Shown in pieces: positions 18,121 to 28,391 of a stretch of DNA of 64,000 nucleotides (position 1 is the first letter of the stretch; every line of letters begins with the position of its first letter). The DNA is from Dictyostelium firmibasis (taxonomy: Eukaryota; Evosea; Eumycetozoa; Dictyosteliales; Dictyosteliaceae), in the NCBI GenBank assembly GCA_036169595.1, contig CM069768.1, forward strand, positions 1 through 64,000, given 5' to 3'. The translations under genes were made by a program, and so were the position numbers. The notes below the pieces were generated by a model. The model had not been told where the DNA came from and made no database searches. It saw nothing but the letters and a program-made list of their open reading frames with translations.

Positions 18121-20036
18121 TAGTACTATTCATTTAGACCATATTTTTGATGTTGGTGGTTTGGATGAAATAAAAAGGAAAAATATTAAAGATGCTTCTA
18201 TTTTTATACAAAGTGGTTGTCAAAAATATTATGGACTTAAAACAGTTACAGGTATATATTTTTTTTTATTATTTCGTGAAATATTTTTTTTTTTACTTGG
18301 TGAAATATTTTTTTATTTCGCGAAATATTTTATTTTTTATTTCATGAAATATTTTTTTTTTATTTCGCGAAATAATTTTTTTTTATTTCGTGAAATAATT
18401 TTTTTTTATTTCGTGAAATAATTTTTTTTTATTTCGCAAAATATTTTTTATTATTAATATGTTTTTTTTTTTTTAATATGTTTTTTTATTTTTTATTATT
18501 AACATGTTTTTTTATTTTTTATTATTAATGTGTTTTTTTATTTTTAGGTTTTCTTGATGGGTTGATTGGTTTTGATTATTTCAAACGTGCTCCATTGGAT
18601 GTATTACATTTAATTTATTGGGGTATATATCGTAGACAAGTAATTGCAATCATTGATCTTTTAAAAAATGATGAAAAAAAATCAACTATTTAAAATATTT
18701 AAACAATTTCCATCCATGGGAGAACAAAAGTCACTTAAATCATTAGAAGATTATATTTCATTTTCCGCCTCTCACTACAAAATACTTTCGAAATGTTTCA
18801 CTATGGTCATTGATGAGGTTTCAAATGAATCAGTTCTATTTGTAAGATTCTTTTTTATTTCCTCATTTTATCCCATATAAATATATATATACTTATTTTT
18901 TAATTTTAGAGTTCTATTAAAACTTTATATATTCAAGAAAGGTATCTTCATTTAATTGAAAATTCATCATTTACAAATGATGATGATTTTGGCTTATTGA
19001 AGAAATTAATCCAAGATCATATGTATTATTATGATAAAATTTATAGAAAAAAATCAACAAATTTATCTGATTCTATTACGCCAAATACCTCTTCTCCCTT
19101 TTCTCCTGAAGGTGCAACCGATTCAAATGAAGAAGGTGAATCTAATAAAATTTTTAATTTTCATGCACTCCATCATTTATCAGAACATATCAAATATTTA
19201 GACCATCCTTTTTCTCACTCAACTAATACATTTGAAAAGCTTCACCAATTTTCTAAAAAAGTAATTATTTTTAATATTAAATTTTTTTATTTTATTCATT
19301 TTCGTGGCTTTAATTTATTATTTGTTTAACAAATGTTAATTAATATAGACCTTTCACAACAATAATAATGTAAATGTATCCATAATGAAGTATGAACTTT
19401 TAAGAATTAATAATGATAATGTTTGTGAAATTGAGTTTGGGCCATATGTAAGTATTAAAATTTTTATATTGTTTGGAATTTTAAAAAAATTATTTTATTG
19501 TTTGTAATTTTAAATAGCGCTAACTAAATTTAAAAAATAGCATTTTATTATTTTGATATTGAATCAATAGTTGTTGTTAATAGTTTTCATAATAATATTC
19601 CTTCTCAACCAAAAAAAATATTTATTAAAGCAAAACCATATGATATGATCGAATTAAAAAAATTTAAAACAACTTACAAAAAACATCATATGTCTTGTTG
19701 GTTGGATGCTTCTTTAATTTCAAATAAAGTAAATCCTTTCAAAATCTCACTTGAAGGACAAGATGAGCATTATGTTAGTAAGTAAAATAAATATATAATA
19801 TTAAAAAATCTAATATTTATTAACTATTTTTAGTTATTGATCCAGTATACCGTTATTTTGAAGATATGGAACCAAACGACCAAACAACCAAAATCAATGA
19901 ATTAGAAAAACAAAGAGAAAAACATGAACACATTAGAAATAAGCAAACAGAACTATTAGCCCATTTACAAAAAAATGAGTTAACTTATAGAAAAAAAATA
20001 TCTATGTGCAAAAAACATGAAAAAATTAACCCAAAA
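18121..20036 (+). pseudogene. TNP2/EnSpm-like transposase remnant, spliced
   Basis: Exons read: to 18251; 18548-18841; 18910-19260; 19349-19447; about 19541-19777; 19834-20036. All introns are GT...AG (296, 68, 88, about 93 and 56 bases). Typical CACTA marks: F-L-D-G-L-I-G-F-D followed by L-D-V-L-H-L-I-Y-W-G (the F-D...D-x-x-H block of TNP2) and F-H-A-L-H-H-L-S-E-H-I, then T-F-E-K-L-H. The last exons have a Tudor-like pattern (C-W-L-D-A-S-L-I) and a Lys/Glu coiled coil. There is a frameshift at the A run near 18665-18675, and the N-terminal catalytic part is absent. Broken. Confidence 0.65.
18268..18445. repeat. Palindromic TTTCGCGAAA array inside an intron
   Basis: Eight spaced copies of ATTTCGYGAAAT or one-base variants, 16-26 bases apart, separated by T runs, all within the 296-base intron 18252-18547. 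The same palindrome builds the subterminal arrays of the element. Confidence 0.7.
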
Positions 20037-20159
20037 TAAATAATTTGCCAAATACGTTACGTTTTTAAAAAAAAACTGAAAATTCAAAATTTAATTTTTT
20101 CGTTTTCATGTTTTTTTTTTTTTTTTTTAAAAAAAAATTTTTATTTTATTTTTTTAGCA

Positions 20160-20523
20160 TCTTTAGAGCAGCTGTGTAAGCTATAAATTATTATATCTAT
20201 AACCAATACCACCACAACAACTATCATCATATGTAGAATCTAAATCAATAGCTTAGTCTTTACATGATGTATATAAGAAGAGTAGATTGTCTATTGCAGT
20301 CCATCAGGATGGTCTAAGATGATACAGAGGTAAAAATTATTATCTAATTAAAAAAAAAAAAAAAAAAAAAGCTAACCAAAACAAAGTTAAAAAAAACAGA
20401 TACAATTTGTTCTAATACCTAGCACTCCAACAGACTCCTAGAGTGAAAGTAAATCTTTAAACACCGAAACCATAATGCCTTCCCACACCTAACCAAACGA
20501 TTACTCCGTGAAAGAATCGATTG
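20160..20523. other. Conserved non-coding block of the CACTA-like element
   Basis: Less AT-rich block shared, inverted, with 4600-4960 at high identity. It includes an A run and a stretch around 20230-20330 with possible hairpins. No reading frame. Conservation between two diverged copies suggests a function for the element (end structure, promoter or non-coding RNA), but I cannot name it. Confidence 0.4.
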
Positions 20524-20773
20524 GAATGACGCTCGCACATAAAACAGCCTCCTTGATCCGTGTTTCAAGACGGGACATTTATTGGACCTATTCTAACGAT
20601 ATGTAGACACTACTAGAGCCACAACATTAAGCCCGCACGTTCAGAGAAGCTGCAGATAATCCGAAAATGACCTACAGACAAGACCAAGCCATACAAACAA
20701 AATCTATAACCGCTAATAGTAAATTGCCTCCACTTTGCAATCTTAATGAAACTCAATGCCCATTATTAGAAGC
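20524..20773 (-). rRNA. Fragment of large-subunit (26S/28S) rRNA inside the transposon
   Basis: Read on the minus strand, about 20575-20548 gives TCCCGTCTTGAAACACGG followed by ATCAAGGAGG, the almost universal eukaryotic LSU rRNA sequence just after the D2 region. Upstream sequence (to about 20773) is less AT-rich and would fit the variable D2 arm. The other CACTA-like copy has only about a dozen unrelated bases at this point (near 4579), so this copy gained the rRNA piece or the other lost it. Bounds are approximate. Confidence 0.6.
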
Positions 20774-20796
20774 GAACCTCAAATACGTCAATAAAA

Positions 20797-21260
20797 TTTA
20801 TTTTATTTCATCATTATTTTTCATTATTTTGTCAAATAAATTATTTCATTTATTTCGGAAATAAAAATTTTATTTCATTTATTTCGTGAAATAAAATTTT
20901 TTTATTTCGGAAATAAAAATTTTATTTCATTTATTTCGTGAAATAAAATTTTTTTATTTCGCAATATTTTATGAAATAAATTATTTCGCAATATTTCATG
21001 AAATAAATTATTTCACAATATTTTGTAAAATAATGAATTTTTTTTAATGTTTGTAATCAACTAATTTAATAAAAATTGAACTTAATTAAGTGTTTTTAAT
21101 CTATATACATAACTATTATGAACAAAATGGTAAAATAAAAAAAAAAATTAAGAATTACTTTTTATTTCGGAAATAATTGAAATAATTTATTTCGCGAAAT
21201 AAAAAATGGCATTTTTTCGAGTTTTTATTTCGAAATATTTCGGAAATAATTTATTTCTTT
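20797..21260. repeat. Right subterminal repeats of the CACTA-like element
   Basis: Repeats of TTTATTTCGGAAATAAA, TTTCGTGAAATAAA and AAATAATTTATTTC next to the right terminal repeat; mirror image of 4095-4555. Candidate binding sites for element proteins. Confidence 0.7.
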
Positions 21261-21750
21261 CAGGCTTTTCCAGTGTAGAATCAAGCCGTACAATGGGTGC
21301 TTCAGGCCTTATTGGTGGGCAGCTAGTCGATTTAAATCCACCTGATATGTCTCAAAAAACTATCGAGACAATTATAGATATGAAGACAGGGGCACTATTT
21401 GAGCTCTCATTCACGCTTGGTTGGATCTTTGGAGGAGGCGATATGGATCTTCTACCGAACGTTCGACAGCTTGCGCTCCACTTTGGTAGAGCTTTTCAAA
21501 TACTTGATGATATCGATGATATCGAGAAAGATCGACTATCTGGAAAAACAGTGAATTATGCACTTCAATTTGGAGTGAATAGAGCTATAAAAGCAATTGA
21601 TGCCCATGTTCGAGATGCAGTTGATCTTATGGAAAATCGACTAAAACTCTATCAAGAGTGTGATGAAAAAGAAAAATCACTTATCCATATGACTCGACTG
21701 TTATCGCAGCACTCTCATGCTCTCTCTCTGAGCCGAGGCGAATAGATATA

Positions 21751-21780
21751 AGGCCCTATACCTGCTATAGGGCCTTTATT
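21751..21780 (+). terminator. Intrinsic terminator after ispA
   Basis: AGGCCCTATA (21751-21760), loop CCTGC, TATAGGGCCT (21766-21775), then TTATT. A perfect 10-bp stem 5 bases after the ispA stop. A bacterial signal preserved in the nuclear copy; it also separates ispA from the convergent recA. Confidence 0.85.
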
Positions 21781-21793
21781 AATGGATATCTAT

Positions 21794-22095
21794 TTAGCTA
21801 TCGGTTAATGGCTCATCAAATAGTTCAGAAGCCGCTTTAGAAGTAGCCTCTATCTTTTTTTCTTTCATTATTATGGTGACTTGGAGCTCAATCTAAGAGC
21901 TTTGGATTCTTTTTGAGCTCATCTCGAACAGTATCTCTTCCCTGTCCAAATATTTGCCCTTTATAGCTAAACCAAGCTCCTTTCTTATCAATGATATTGA
22001 AATCTGCCGCGATATCTAAAATAGAACCTGCTCGAGAGATGCCCTCTCCAAAGAGAATGTCAAATTCTGCCACTCTAAATGGCGGTGCCATCTTA
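21794..22095 (-). pseudogene. recA: RecA C-terminal fragment, frameshifted
   Basis: RecA drives strand exchange and the SOS response in bacteria. The minus strand from 22095 gives [37 protein letters not shown] and [19 protein letters not shown], the end of the RecA core. A frameshift follows near 21886; the acidic tail (A-A-S-E-L-F-D-E-P-L) runs on in another frame to a stop at 21794. The rest of the gene is missing: a DIRS end starts at 22096 and no other recA piece is in the window. Confidence 0.92.
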
Positions 22096-22680
22096 TTTAT
22101 ATTATCATATATATATTTAAATTTATGAATACATTTATTTATTTGATTATTCCCAAATATTTAAGATAATTTTCAGAGAAATTCAAATGAATTTTCTGGA
22201 GATATTTTAGCTCGAAAAAATTATTGAAAAAATGAAAAATTTCGAGTTTGAAAAAAGTTGCCACGTGTCACGCACCTATTTTTTTGAGTTTTGCGAAATT
22301 TTGAAGAAAGTAAAAACAGTATAAATAGTGGCACTAAATATTGAAAACAATTTGATTTATTTTATTTGGGAATTCCTCCTATATATATTTAAGATACACA
22401 CACATAATTTATACAAATAATTATAAAAAAAAAAAAAAAAAAAAAAAATTCTTTTATTAATTTAATACTTTTTCTCTATCTCTATAAAAATAATTTTAGA
22501 TATCAATAAAATAATGTCTACCACCGATAATAATAACCACGCTAGTAGCTCTACCGAAAATAATTCTAATTCTTATGAAACAAGAATGAAATCACTTGAG
22601 GATCAAATCTCCAATCTCTCATTAGCTTTTACCAGATATATGAAAGAGCCAATCAGAGAGTCGTACGGTAACTCTGATAA
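22096..22680 (+). mobile_element. DIRS element, 5-prime part
   Basis: Left terminal repeat (22096 to about 22390, with TTGCCACGTGTCA at 22258-22270), T/A-rich leader, and the first 167 bases of the first reading frame (ATG 22514). It is cut at 22681 by the start of another DIRS subfamily, whose 3-prime side never returns to this copy. Confidence 0.85.
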
Positions 22681-23073
22681 TTTATATTATCATATATATA
22701 TTTATATTATGAATACATTTATTTATTTGATTATTCCCAAATATTTAAGATAATTTTTAAATTTTTAAAAATTTCGCGCAAAGTGTGGTGTGGGGTGTGT
22801 TAAAATTTCCCGCGCAAATAAGTGCGCCAAAAAGTGGGGAAAAAATAAAATTTTTTTTTTTTTTTTGTTGAAATTTTTACAGACGAATGCATTTCATTAT
22901 AAATACCACACAGAAACTTTTACAATTAGATTTATTTTATTTGGGAATTCCTCCTATATGTGTAAGATACATTCACACAATTTTTATACAAATAATTAAT
23001 TTATAACAATATTTTTATATATTTTAATTTAATATTATACTAACTCATACAATATTTTAAATTAAATAAAATA

Positions 23074-24126
23074 ATGAACACCACTGTTAATAATAACTCT
23101 AATGATCAAAGCTATGGCAGTTCCTCTACAGATAATAATACAAATTTAATGGATATTAGAATGAAATCAATTGAAGATCAAATAAATAAATTAACATTAA
23201 CATTTAGTAGATACGTTAAAGAACCAATAACATCTAACAATAATATAAGTAAAAATCAAGAGAAAAATAACAATTCAGATAAAGAGAATGAAGATAATGA
23301 TGATGATTCAAATAATGATGTCGATATACCAACTGAATATCAATTATCTGATTCATTGTTTAATGAATATAAACATTTATTAAACAATCAAGGTTTACTT
23401 GTTGAAGAACAATATATCCTCAAAAAGAACGATATTTCTGATTTTAATAAAACTTTTTGCTTTCCATCAAATTTTCAAGTTAATGTTGCTCCATTCGGTA
23501 CTCCAGATGGTATTACTGCCTCATCTCATCTCAAGAATAATGATTCTGATCTATTCATTGTCGAAAAAAGAATCAATGATATATTGAAACCTATCCTCTT
23601 GATATCAAACATGTTATCATCTACTGATAATTCTGAAGTCGATACAGAACTATTAAGTTATTTAGCTGATTCTACTATTATTTTAACTATTAATGCACAA
23701 GCATCATTAAGTCGTGTTCGTCGTAACAACATATCAAAAGAAATATATGGTTCTGAAGTCGTTCAACCAATCAAGATAAAGGATACTCCAAAATTATTTG
23801 ATGAAACTGAAACTGAACGTATAAGAAAGTTATCAAAGGTAATCAGAAAGAATAATGAAACAAAACAATCATTATCAAAAAGTAGTTATCAATCAAAATC
23901 AAGATTTAAGAAATCATTTAATAATAACAACAATAACAACAATAATAACAACTCAAGTGGTAATAACACTAATGGAAACAGTAGTAATAGTAAATCCAAT
24001 AGTGGGAGTAATGGCCGATCCAACAACTTCAATGGATCCCAAAGTACTGTTGCAGCAGGTAGCAGCAATACCAAGTCTGGAAACGGTTCCAACAACAACT
24101 ACCGTTTTCCGAAGAACAAGAAGTAA
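23074..24126 (+). CDS. First reading frame (Gag-like) of the second DIRS subfamily
   Basis: 350 residues from ATG 23074. Order: Ser/Asn-rich start, a helix like that of the main subfamily (R-M-K-S-I-E-D-Q-I-N-K-L), an acidic stretch, a conserved core (F-C-F-P-S-N-F-Q-V-N-V-A-P-F-G-T-P), then a basic and Asn/Ser/Gly-rich tail. It sits where DIRS elements code the Gag-like protein. The Asn run is typical of dictyostelid proteins. Confidence 0.7.
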   Translation: MNTTVNNNSNDQSYGSSSTDNNTNLMDIRMKSIEDQINKLTLTFSRYVKEPITSNNNISKNQEKNNNSDKENEDNDDDSNNDVDIPTEYQLSDSLFNEYKHLLNNQGLLVEEQYILKKNDISDFNKTFCFPSNFQVNVAPFGTPDGITASSHLKNNDSDLFIVEKRINDILKPILLISNMLSSTDNSEVDTELLSYLADSTIILTINAQASLSRVRRNNISKEIYGSEVVQPIKIKDTPKLFDETETERIRKLSKVIRKNNETKQSLSKSSYQSKSRFKKSFNNNNNNNNNNNSSGNNTNGNSSNSKSNSGSNGRSNNFNGSQSTVAAGSSNTKSGNGSNNNYRFPKNKK

Positions 24127-24176
24127 ACTTACCGGTAGGTGGACGTCTTGTCCACTTCAAACAAGTTTGGAAAGAA

Positions 24177-26036
24177 TTGGGTCTTCCAAACTTTTGTCAA
24201 GAAGTAGTGAATGGTTTAAAGATTCATCTACTTCCAAACTTCAAACCGATGCTGAACCCAATTCCGATCTCGATGTCAGATGGTCCGAAAACGGATTGCA
24301 TCACAAACGAAGTACAAGAATTGCTACTAGACGATGCTATAGAGCAAGTACTTCCAAACCGTTATTCAAAACTCGTTTTTTACTCCAACGTGTTTACGGT
24401 TCCAAAAGCTGGAACGAATTTACTTCGTCCAGTACTAGATTTAAAAAGATTAAACAAGTTCATCAGCAATCAATCATTCAAGATGGAAGGAATAAAGAAT
24501 CTCTCATCAATGTTGAAACAAGGTTATTACATGGTAAAACTCGATATCAAGAAAGCCTATCTTCATATCTTAGTGGACGAAAGATTCAGAGACCTATTTC
24601 GGTTCGTTTGGAAAGGAATTCATTATCGTTGGAAAACGATGCCATTCGGATTATCAACAGCTCCTCGAGTCTTCACAATGTTAATGAGACCAGTACTCCA
24701 AAGATTAAGAGAAATCAATGTATCAGTAATCGCTTACTTGGACGATCTTCTAATTGTTGGTTCAACAAAAGAAGAATGTACTCTCAACCTCAACAAAACA
24801 ATGGACCTTTTGTTAAAACTGGGATTCAAATTAAATCTAGAAAAGAGTGTTTTACGACCAACTCAAACAATAACATTTCTCGGGTTAGAAATCGATTCAA
24901 TATCAATGAAATTGCTTGTCCCGGAGAAAAAGAAAAAGAGTGTCATCAAAGAAATAAGAAACTTTCTAAAACTGGATTCATGTTCTCTAAGAAAGTTAGC
25001 TGGTTTAAAAGGAAAGCTTATTGCATTGAAAGATGCAGTAATACCATTCCGTCTATACACTCGACAAACAAACAAGTTCCATTGTCAAAGTTTAATTATC
25101 GCAAATGGAAATTGGGATCAATCATTTACAATCCCTCAAGAAGTAAAGATAGAAATATCAAATTGGTTAAAACTCTTAAGCCAATGGAATGGAAAAGAAA
25201 TAAGTCTTTTTCCAAGTTACGATTATGTGTTAACAACAGATGCATCAGAATCAGGTGCAGGTGCAACTCTAAAGAAAGGAAACAAGCTCATACAAACTTG
25301 GTCTTTCCAATGGTCAACCGATCAATCAAACATGTCATCGAATCGTCGAGAAATGCTTGCACTATTAATGGCATTTCAAAAACTTTGTCGAAAGTTAAAG
25401 AGCTGCAATCTAAAAGTTCAAACCGACAACACAACAACTCTATCGTATATCAACCATCAAGGTGGTCAAATCCAGAACCTATCGATTCTCTTCGAACAAC
25501 TTTGGAAACAATGTCTCAAGAAGAAAATCAATCTGATCGGGGAACACATTCCAGGATTCTTCAATGTCAAAGCCGATCACCTCAGTCGTCTATCAGAGAT
25601 GAATCACAAATCATCCAAGCCGATCAAGAGTTACAATTGGCAACTCAAAAAAGAAGTGTTCAATCGAATTCAACTTCAATTCGGTCAAATTCAAATGGAT
25701 CTGTTTGCATCTCATCTGAATCATCAAACAATCAACTACTCAACAATGAAAATGAATGCCCTTCAACTCGATTGGAGTCAATGGAACCAATGTCTCGCCT
25801 TTCCACCTCCGATACTATTGCCTTCTGTGATGGAGAAGATGAACTTATTGAGTTCGAAGATGGTTTCTATAATACTGATCTTTCCAATATGGAGGTCAGC
25901 AACTTGGTATCCAATGATTCAAGCTCAAGTTCCTCGTCATCATCGCCATCTGTTTCCTCAAGTACTGGGTACATTCCAGGAAGTATTGACCAAAGAATCA
26001 ATTCAGTCAATACCAATTCAAATCCAACAACGTTGA
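24177..26036 (+). CDS. RT-RNase H-MT-like protein of the second DIRS subfamily
   Basis: 619 residues. Reverse transcriptase marks in order: V-P-K-A-G-T-N, M-V-K-L-D-I-K-K-A-Y-L-H, M-P-F-G-L-S-T-A-P-R and the active-site Y-L-D-D-L-L-I-V-G; then RNase H (L-T-T-D-A-S-E-S-G-A-G, S-S-N-R-R-E-M-L-A-L, Q-T-D-N-T-T-T, H-I-P-G-F-F-N-V-K-A-D-H-L-S-R); then the D-L-F-A-S region that other DIRS elements label methyltransferase-like. Part of a fossil element. Confidence 0.85.
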   Translation: MGLPNFCQEVVNGLKIHLLPNFKPMLNPIPISMSDGPKTDCITNEVQELLLDDAIEQVLPNRYSKLVFYSNVFTVPKAGTNLLRPVLDLKRLNKFISNQSFKMEGIKNLSSMLKQGYYMVKLDIKKAYLHILVDERFRDLFRFVWKGIHYRWKTMPFGLSTAPRVFTMLMRPVLQRLREINVSVIAYLDDLLIVGSTKEECTLNLNKTMDLLLKLGFKLNLEKSVLRPTQTITFLGLEIDSISMKLLVPEKKKKSVIKEIRNFLKLDSCSLRKLAGLKGKLIALKDAVIPFRLYTRQTNKFHCQSLIIANGNWDQSFTIPQEVKIEISNWLKLLSQWNGKEISLFPSYDYVLTTDASESGAGATLKKGNKLIQTWSFQWSTDQSNMSSNRREMLALLMAFQKLCRKLKSCNLKVQTDNTTTLSYINHQGGQIQNLSILFEQLWKQCLKKKINLIGEHIPGFFNVKADHLSRLSEMNHKSSKPIKSYNWQLKKEVFNRIQLQFGQIQMDLFASHLNHQTINYSTMKMNALQLDWSQWNQCLAFPPPILLPSVMEKMNLLSSKMVSIILIFPIWRSATWYPMIQAQVPRHHRHLFPQVLGTFQEVLTKESIQSIPIQIQQR

Positions 26037-28391
26037 AAGTTGGGGATTATTCAACTTTCCAATCTTATGTAAAATCTATAATTGGAACTCAAAAGTCAAG
26101 TACATCTACCTTGTTTATGAACTCTTGGCAACCTTATACACTCAAGGTTTATGATTCAAATTATTCAAAATTTTTCAATTTCTGTTCGAAAAACAATCTC
26201 AAACCTTCAAACATAACATTGGTAGTTTTCATGGATTATCTTACATATCTATTCAAGTTACAACCTACATTAGCATATTCAACAATCAACAGCCATCGTT
26301 CAATGTTAAATCAATTATTAGTTCTAAAGAATCAATCTGAAATTGTTAATGACCCATTCATTACAAGAATTATGACTGGTATCCATAAATTGCGTCCAAC
26401 AAACACAAAATATAACGAAATTTGGGATGCAAATCAAGTGTTCAAATACTTATCAACAATTAAATTGTATCCAAAGTTTACATACATATCTCTTTCACAC
26501 AAAACAATTGTATTATGTAAAATGTTTAGTTTAGCAAGATCATCAGATTTAATTAAATGGTCTTTCAACGATTTACACTGGACAACAAGAGAGAGGCCAT
26601 AGCGGAACGAGTAGAGTGAGATTTGAACTTTGTAATGTCAATACCTGATTTAGAGAGGTATGATTTGACAATAGAATTAATATTATCTATTGATATTGGA
26701 TCACAATTTGATAAAATAAAAACAGAGCTACCAGATTTTGTAGTTCTTTTAGGTTCAGCACTTTTAAGATATCTTCTAAGATGAAGTACTGGACAAACAC
26801 TTGAATTAGAGTCATCCAATGACGTTAATTCAATTACTGAAATATTAGCAGTATTATTCTTTGAATTTCTTTGTTCTTTTGCATTAATAACTGGTCCTTT
26901 GATATAGTGTTCATCAATGTGTAACAATGTACCATTTCATGTCGTCAAGAAGATGGGTCGTTGGAAATCAAATGAAACAATAGATACCTTCTATGATAAA
27001 AGAATTATTGGTGAAAAATCTGGTGGTTTCTTAAATACTGTAGTCAAACTTTCATAATATAAATATATATATGATAATATAAATTAAAAATTTAATTCAT
27101 TAAATTATATTTTATATTAAATATATATATTTATATTATGAATACATTTATTTATTTGATTATTCCCAAATATTTAAGATAACCCTACAATCGAGCTTCT
27201 TTCTGCATTCGGGGTATTTGCTGCGGGTTTTTTAATTAGGCCGATTAGTGGCATCATTTTTGGCCATATTGGGGATCGTTCAGGTCGTAAACACGCGCTT
27301 GTATTGACTACTTTATTCATGGCCATCCCAACAGCAGTGATTGGATGCTTACCTACCTATGAGCAAGTCGGCATAACAGCTCCCATTCTGTTGGTTATCA
27401 TGCGCATGTTGCAGGGGCTTTCTATGGGAGGGAATTATGGAGGTTCTATCACCTTTACCACCCAGCATACAAGCATGAAGAACCGTGGCTTAATTGGAAG
27501 CTTTGCTGTGACGAGCTGTTTACTTGGGATTATGTTTGGATCAGGAATTGCGGCCCTGCTTACCTACCTTTTCTCAACGCACAATCTTTATGGTTGGGGT
27601 TGGAGAATTCCGTTCTTTTTAGGTCATTTTCATTTGCTTAATTGGATTTTATATGCGCCGCAATATTGAGGAATCTCCAGAATACCTTGCCATGCAACAT
27701 GCTGGCGAAATTAAGAAACGGCCCATCATGAAGATCTTTTCAAAGCACTGACAGACCCTTATCGCTGTTGTTATGGTGGTTATGCTTCATGACATCAGTT
27801 TTTATATGCTCTTTGTCTATATGGCAAGCTACCTCAGTGAGGTTGTAGGATTAACACAATCACAATCACTTACCATTAATACTTTAAATTTAATGGTATT
27901 CAGCCTTTTTACCGTGATTTCAGCTTGGCTATCAGATAAAGTAGGACGAAAGATTGTTTTATCTGTCTCTGCCATACTATTTATATTATCATATATATAT
28001 TTAAATTTATGAATACATTTATTTATTTGATTATTCCCAAATATTTAAGATAATTTTCAGAGAAATTCAAATGAATTTTCTGGAGGTTTTTTAGCTCGAA
28101 AAAATTATTGAAAAAATGAAAAATTTCGAGTTTGAAAAAAGTTGCCACGTGTTATGCACCTATTTTTTTGAGTTTTGAGAAATTTTTCAGAAAGTAAAAA
28201 CAGTATAAATAGTGGCACTAAATATTGAAAACAATTTGATTTATTTTATTTGGGAATTCCTCCTATATATATTTAAGATACACACATAATTTATACAAAT
28301 AATTAAAAAAAAAAAAAAAAAAAAAATTCTTTTATTAATCTAATACTTTTTCTCTATCTCTATAAAAATAATTTTAGATATCAATAAAATA

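Larger units (their letters stand above)
16618..21275 (+). mobile_element. CACTA/EnSpm-like transposon inserted in ispA
   Basis: 4,658 bp. Ends are perfect 15-bp inverted repeats CACTGGAAAAGCCTG (16618-16632; inverted at 21261-21275). A TA duplication flanks it (16616-16617, 21276-21277). CACTR ends with 2-3 bp duplications, subterminal repeats and a TNP2-like transposase are the marks of EnSpm/CACTA. It holds a spliced Tudor-like accessory gene, a degraded spliced transposase, palindromic repeats inside an intron and at the right end, and an LSU rRNA piece. The transposase lacks its N-terminal catalytic part, so the copy is probably not autonomous. Spliceosomal introns prove a eukaryotic origin. 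Confidence 0.85.
16144..21745 (+). pseudogene. ispA: Geranylgeranyl/farnesyl diphosphate synthase, split by a CACTA element
   Basis: Chain-elongating prenyl diphosphate synthase. Coding bases are 16144-16617 and 21278-21745. Motifs: S-S-G-K-R-F-R-P near residue 57; first aspartate motif D-D-L-P-C-M-D-N-D-D-M-R-R-G near residue 98; G-L-I-G-G-Q; second aspartate motif L-D-D-I-D-D-I-E-K-D. Apart from the 4.66-kb element and its TA duplication the frame is continuous (313 residues, normal for the family), so the insertion is the only lesion seen. It begins inside the end of the GlmU-like gene and ends before an intrinsic terminator. Chlamydial by wording and gene order. Confidence 0.93.
22681..27182 (+). 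mobile_element. DIRS element of a second subfamily
   Basis: Same order as the main subfamily (terminal repeat, first frame, RT/RNase H, tyrosine recombinase, internal complementary region near 27056-27130) but clearly diverged: the leader and much of the terminal repeat differ, and the first frame has its own N-terminus and a long Asn run. Broken (at least one internal rearrangement), and its right end is incomplete. It joins the recA side (chlamydial) to the MFS gene (Bacteroidetes-like). Older than the main subfamily copies, by divergence. Confidence 0.85.

Noticed and set aside
18161-18421. 86-residue Phe/Ile-rich membrane-like protein
   Set aside because: Most of it is the translated T-rich palindromic intron array; only the first 30 residues are exon.
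20200-20345. snRNA, snoRNA or tRNA in the conserved CACTA block
   Set aside because: No C/D or H/ACA boxes in the right places, no tRNA cloverleaf, no Sm site; left as a non-coding block of unknown role.
23920-23960. AAT/AAC repeat as a CRISPR or regulatory array
   Set aside because: It codes an Asn run in a DIRS protein, common in dictyostelids; no CRISPR repeat-spacer pattern was seen in the window.
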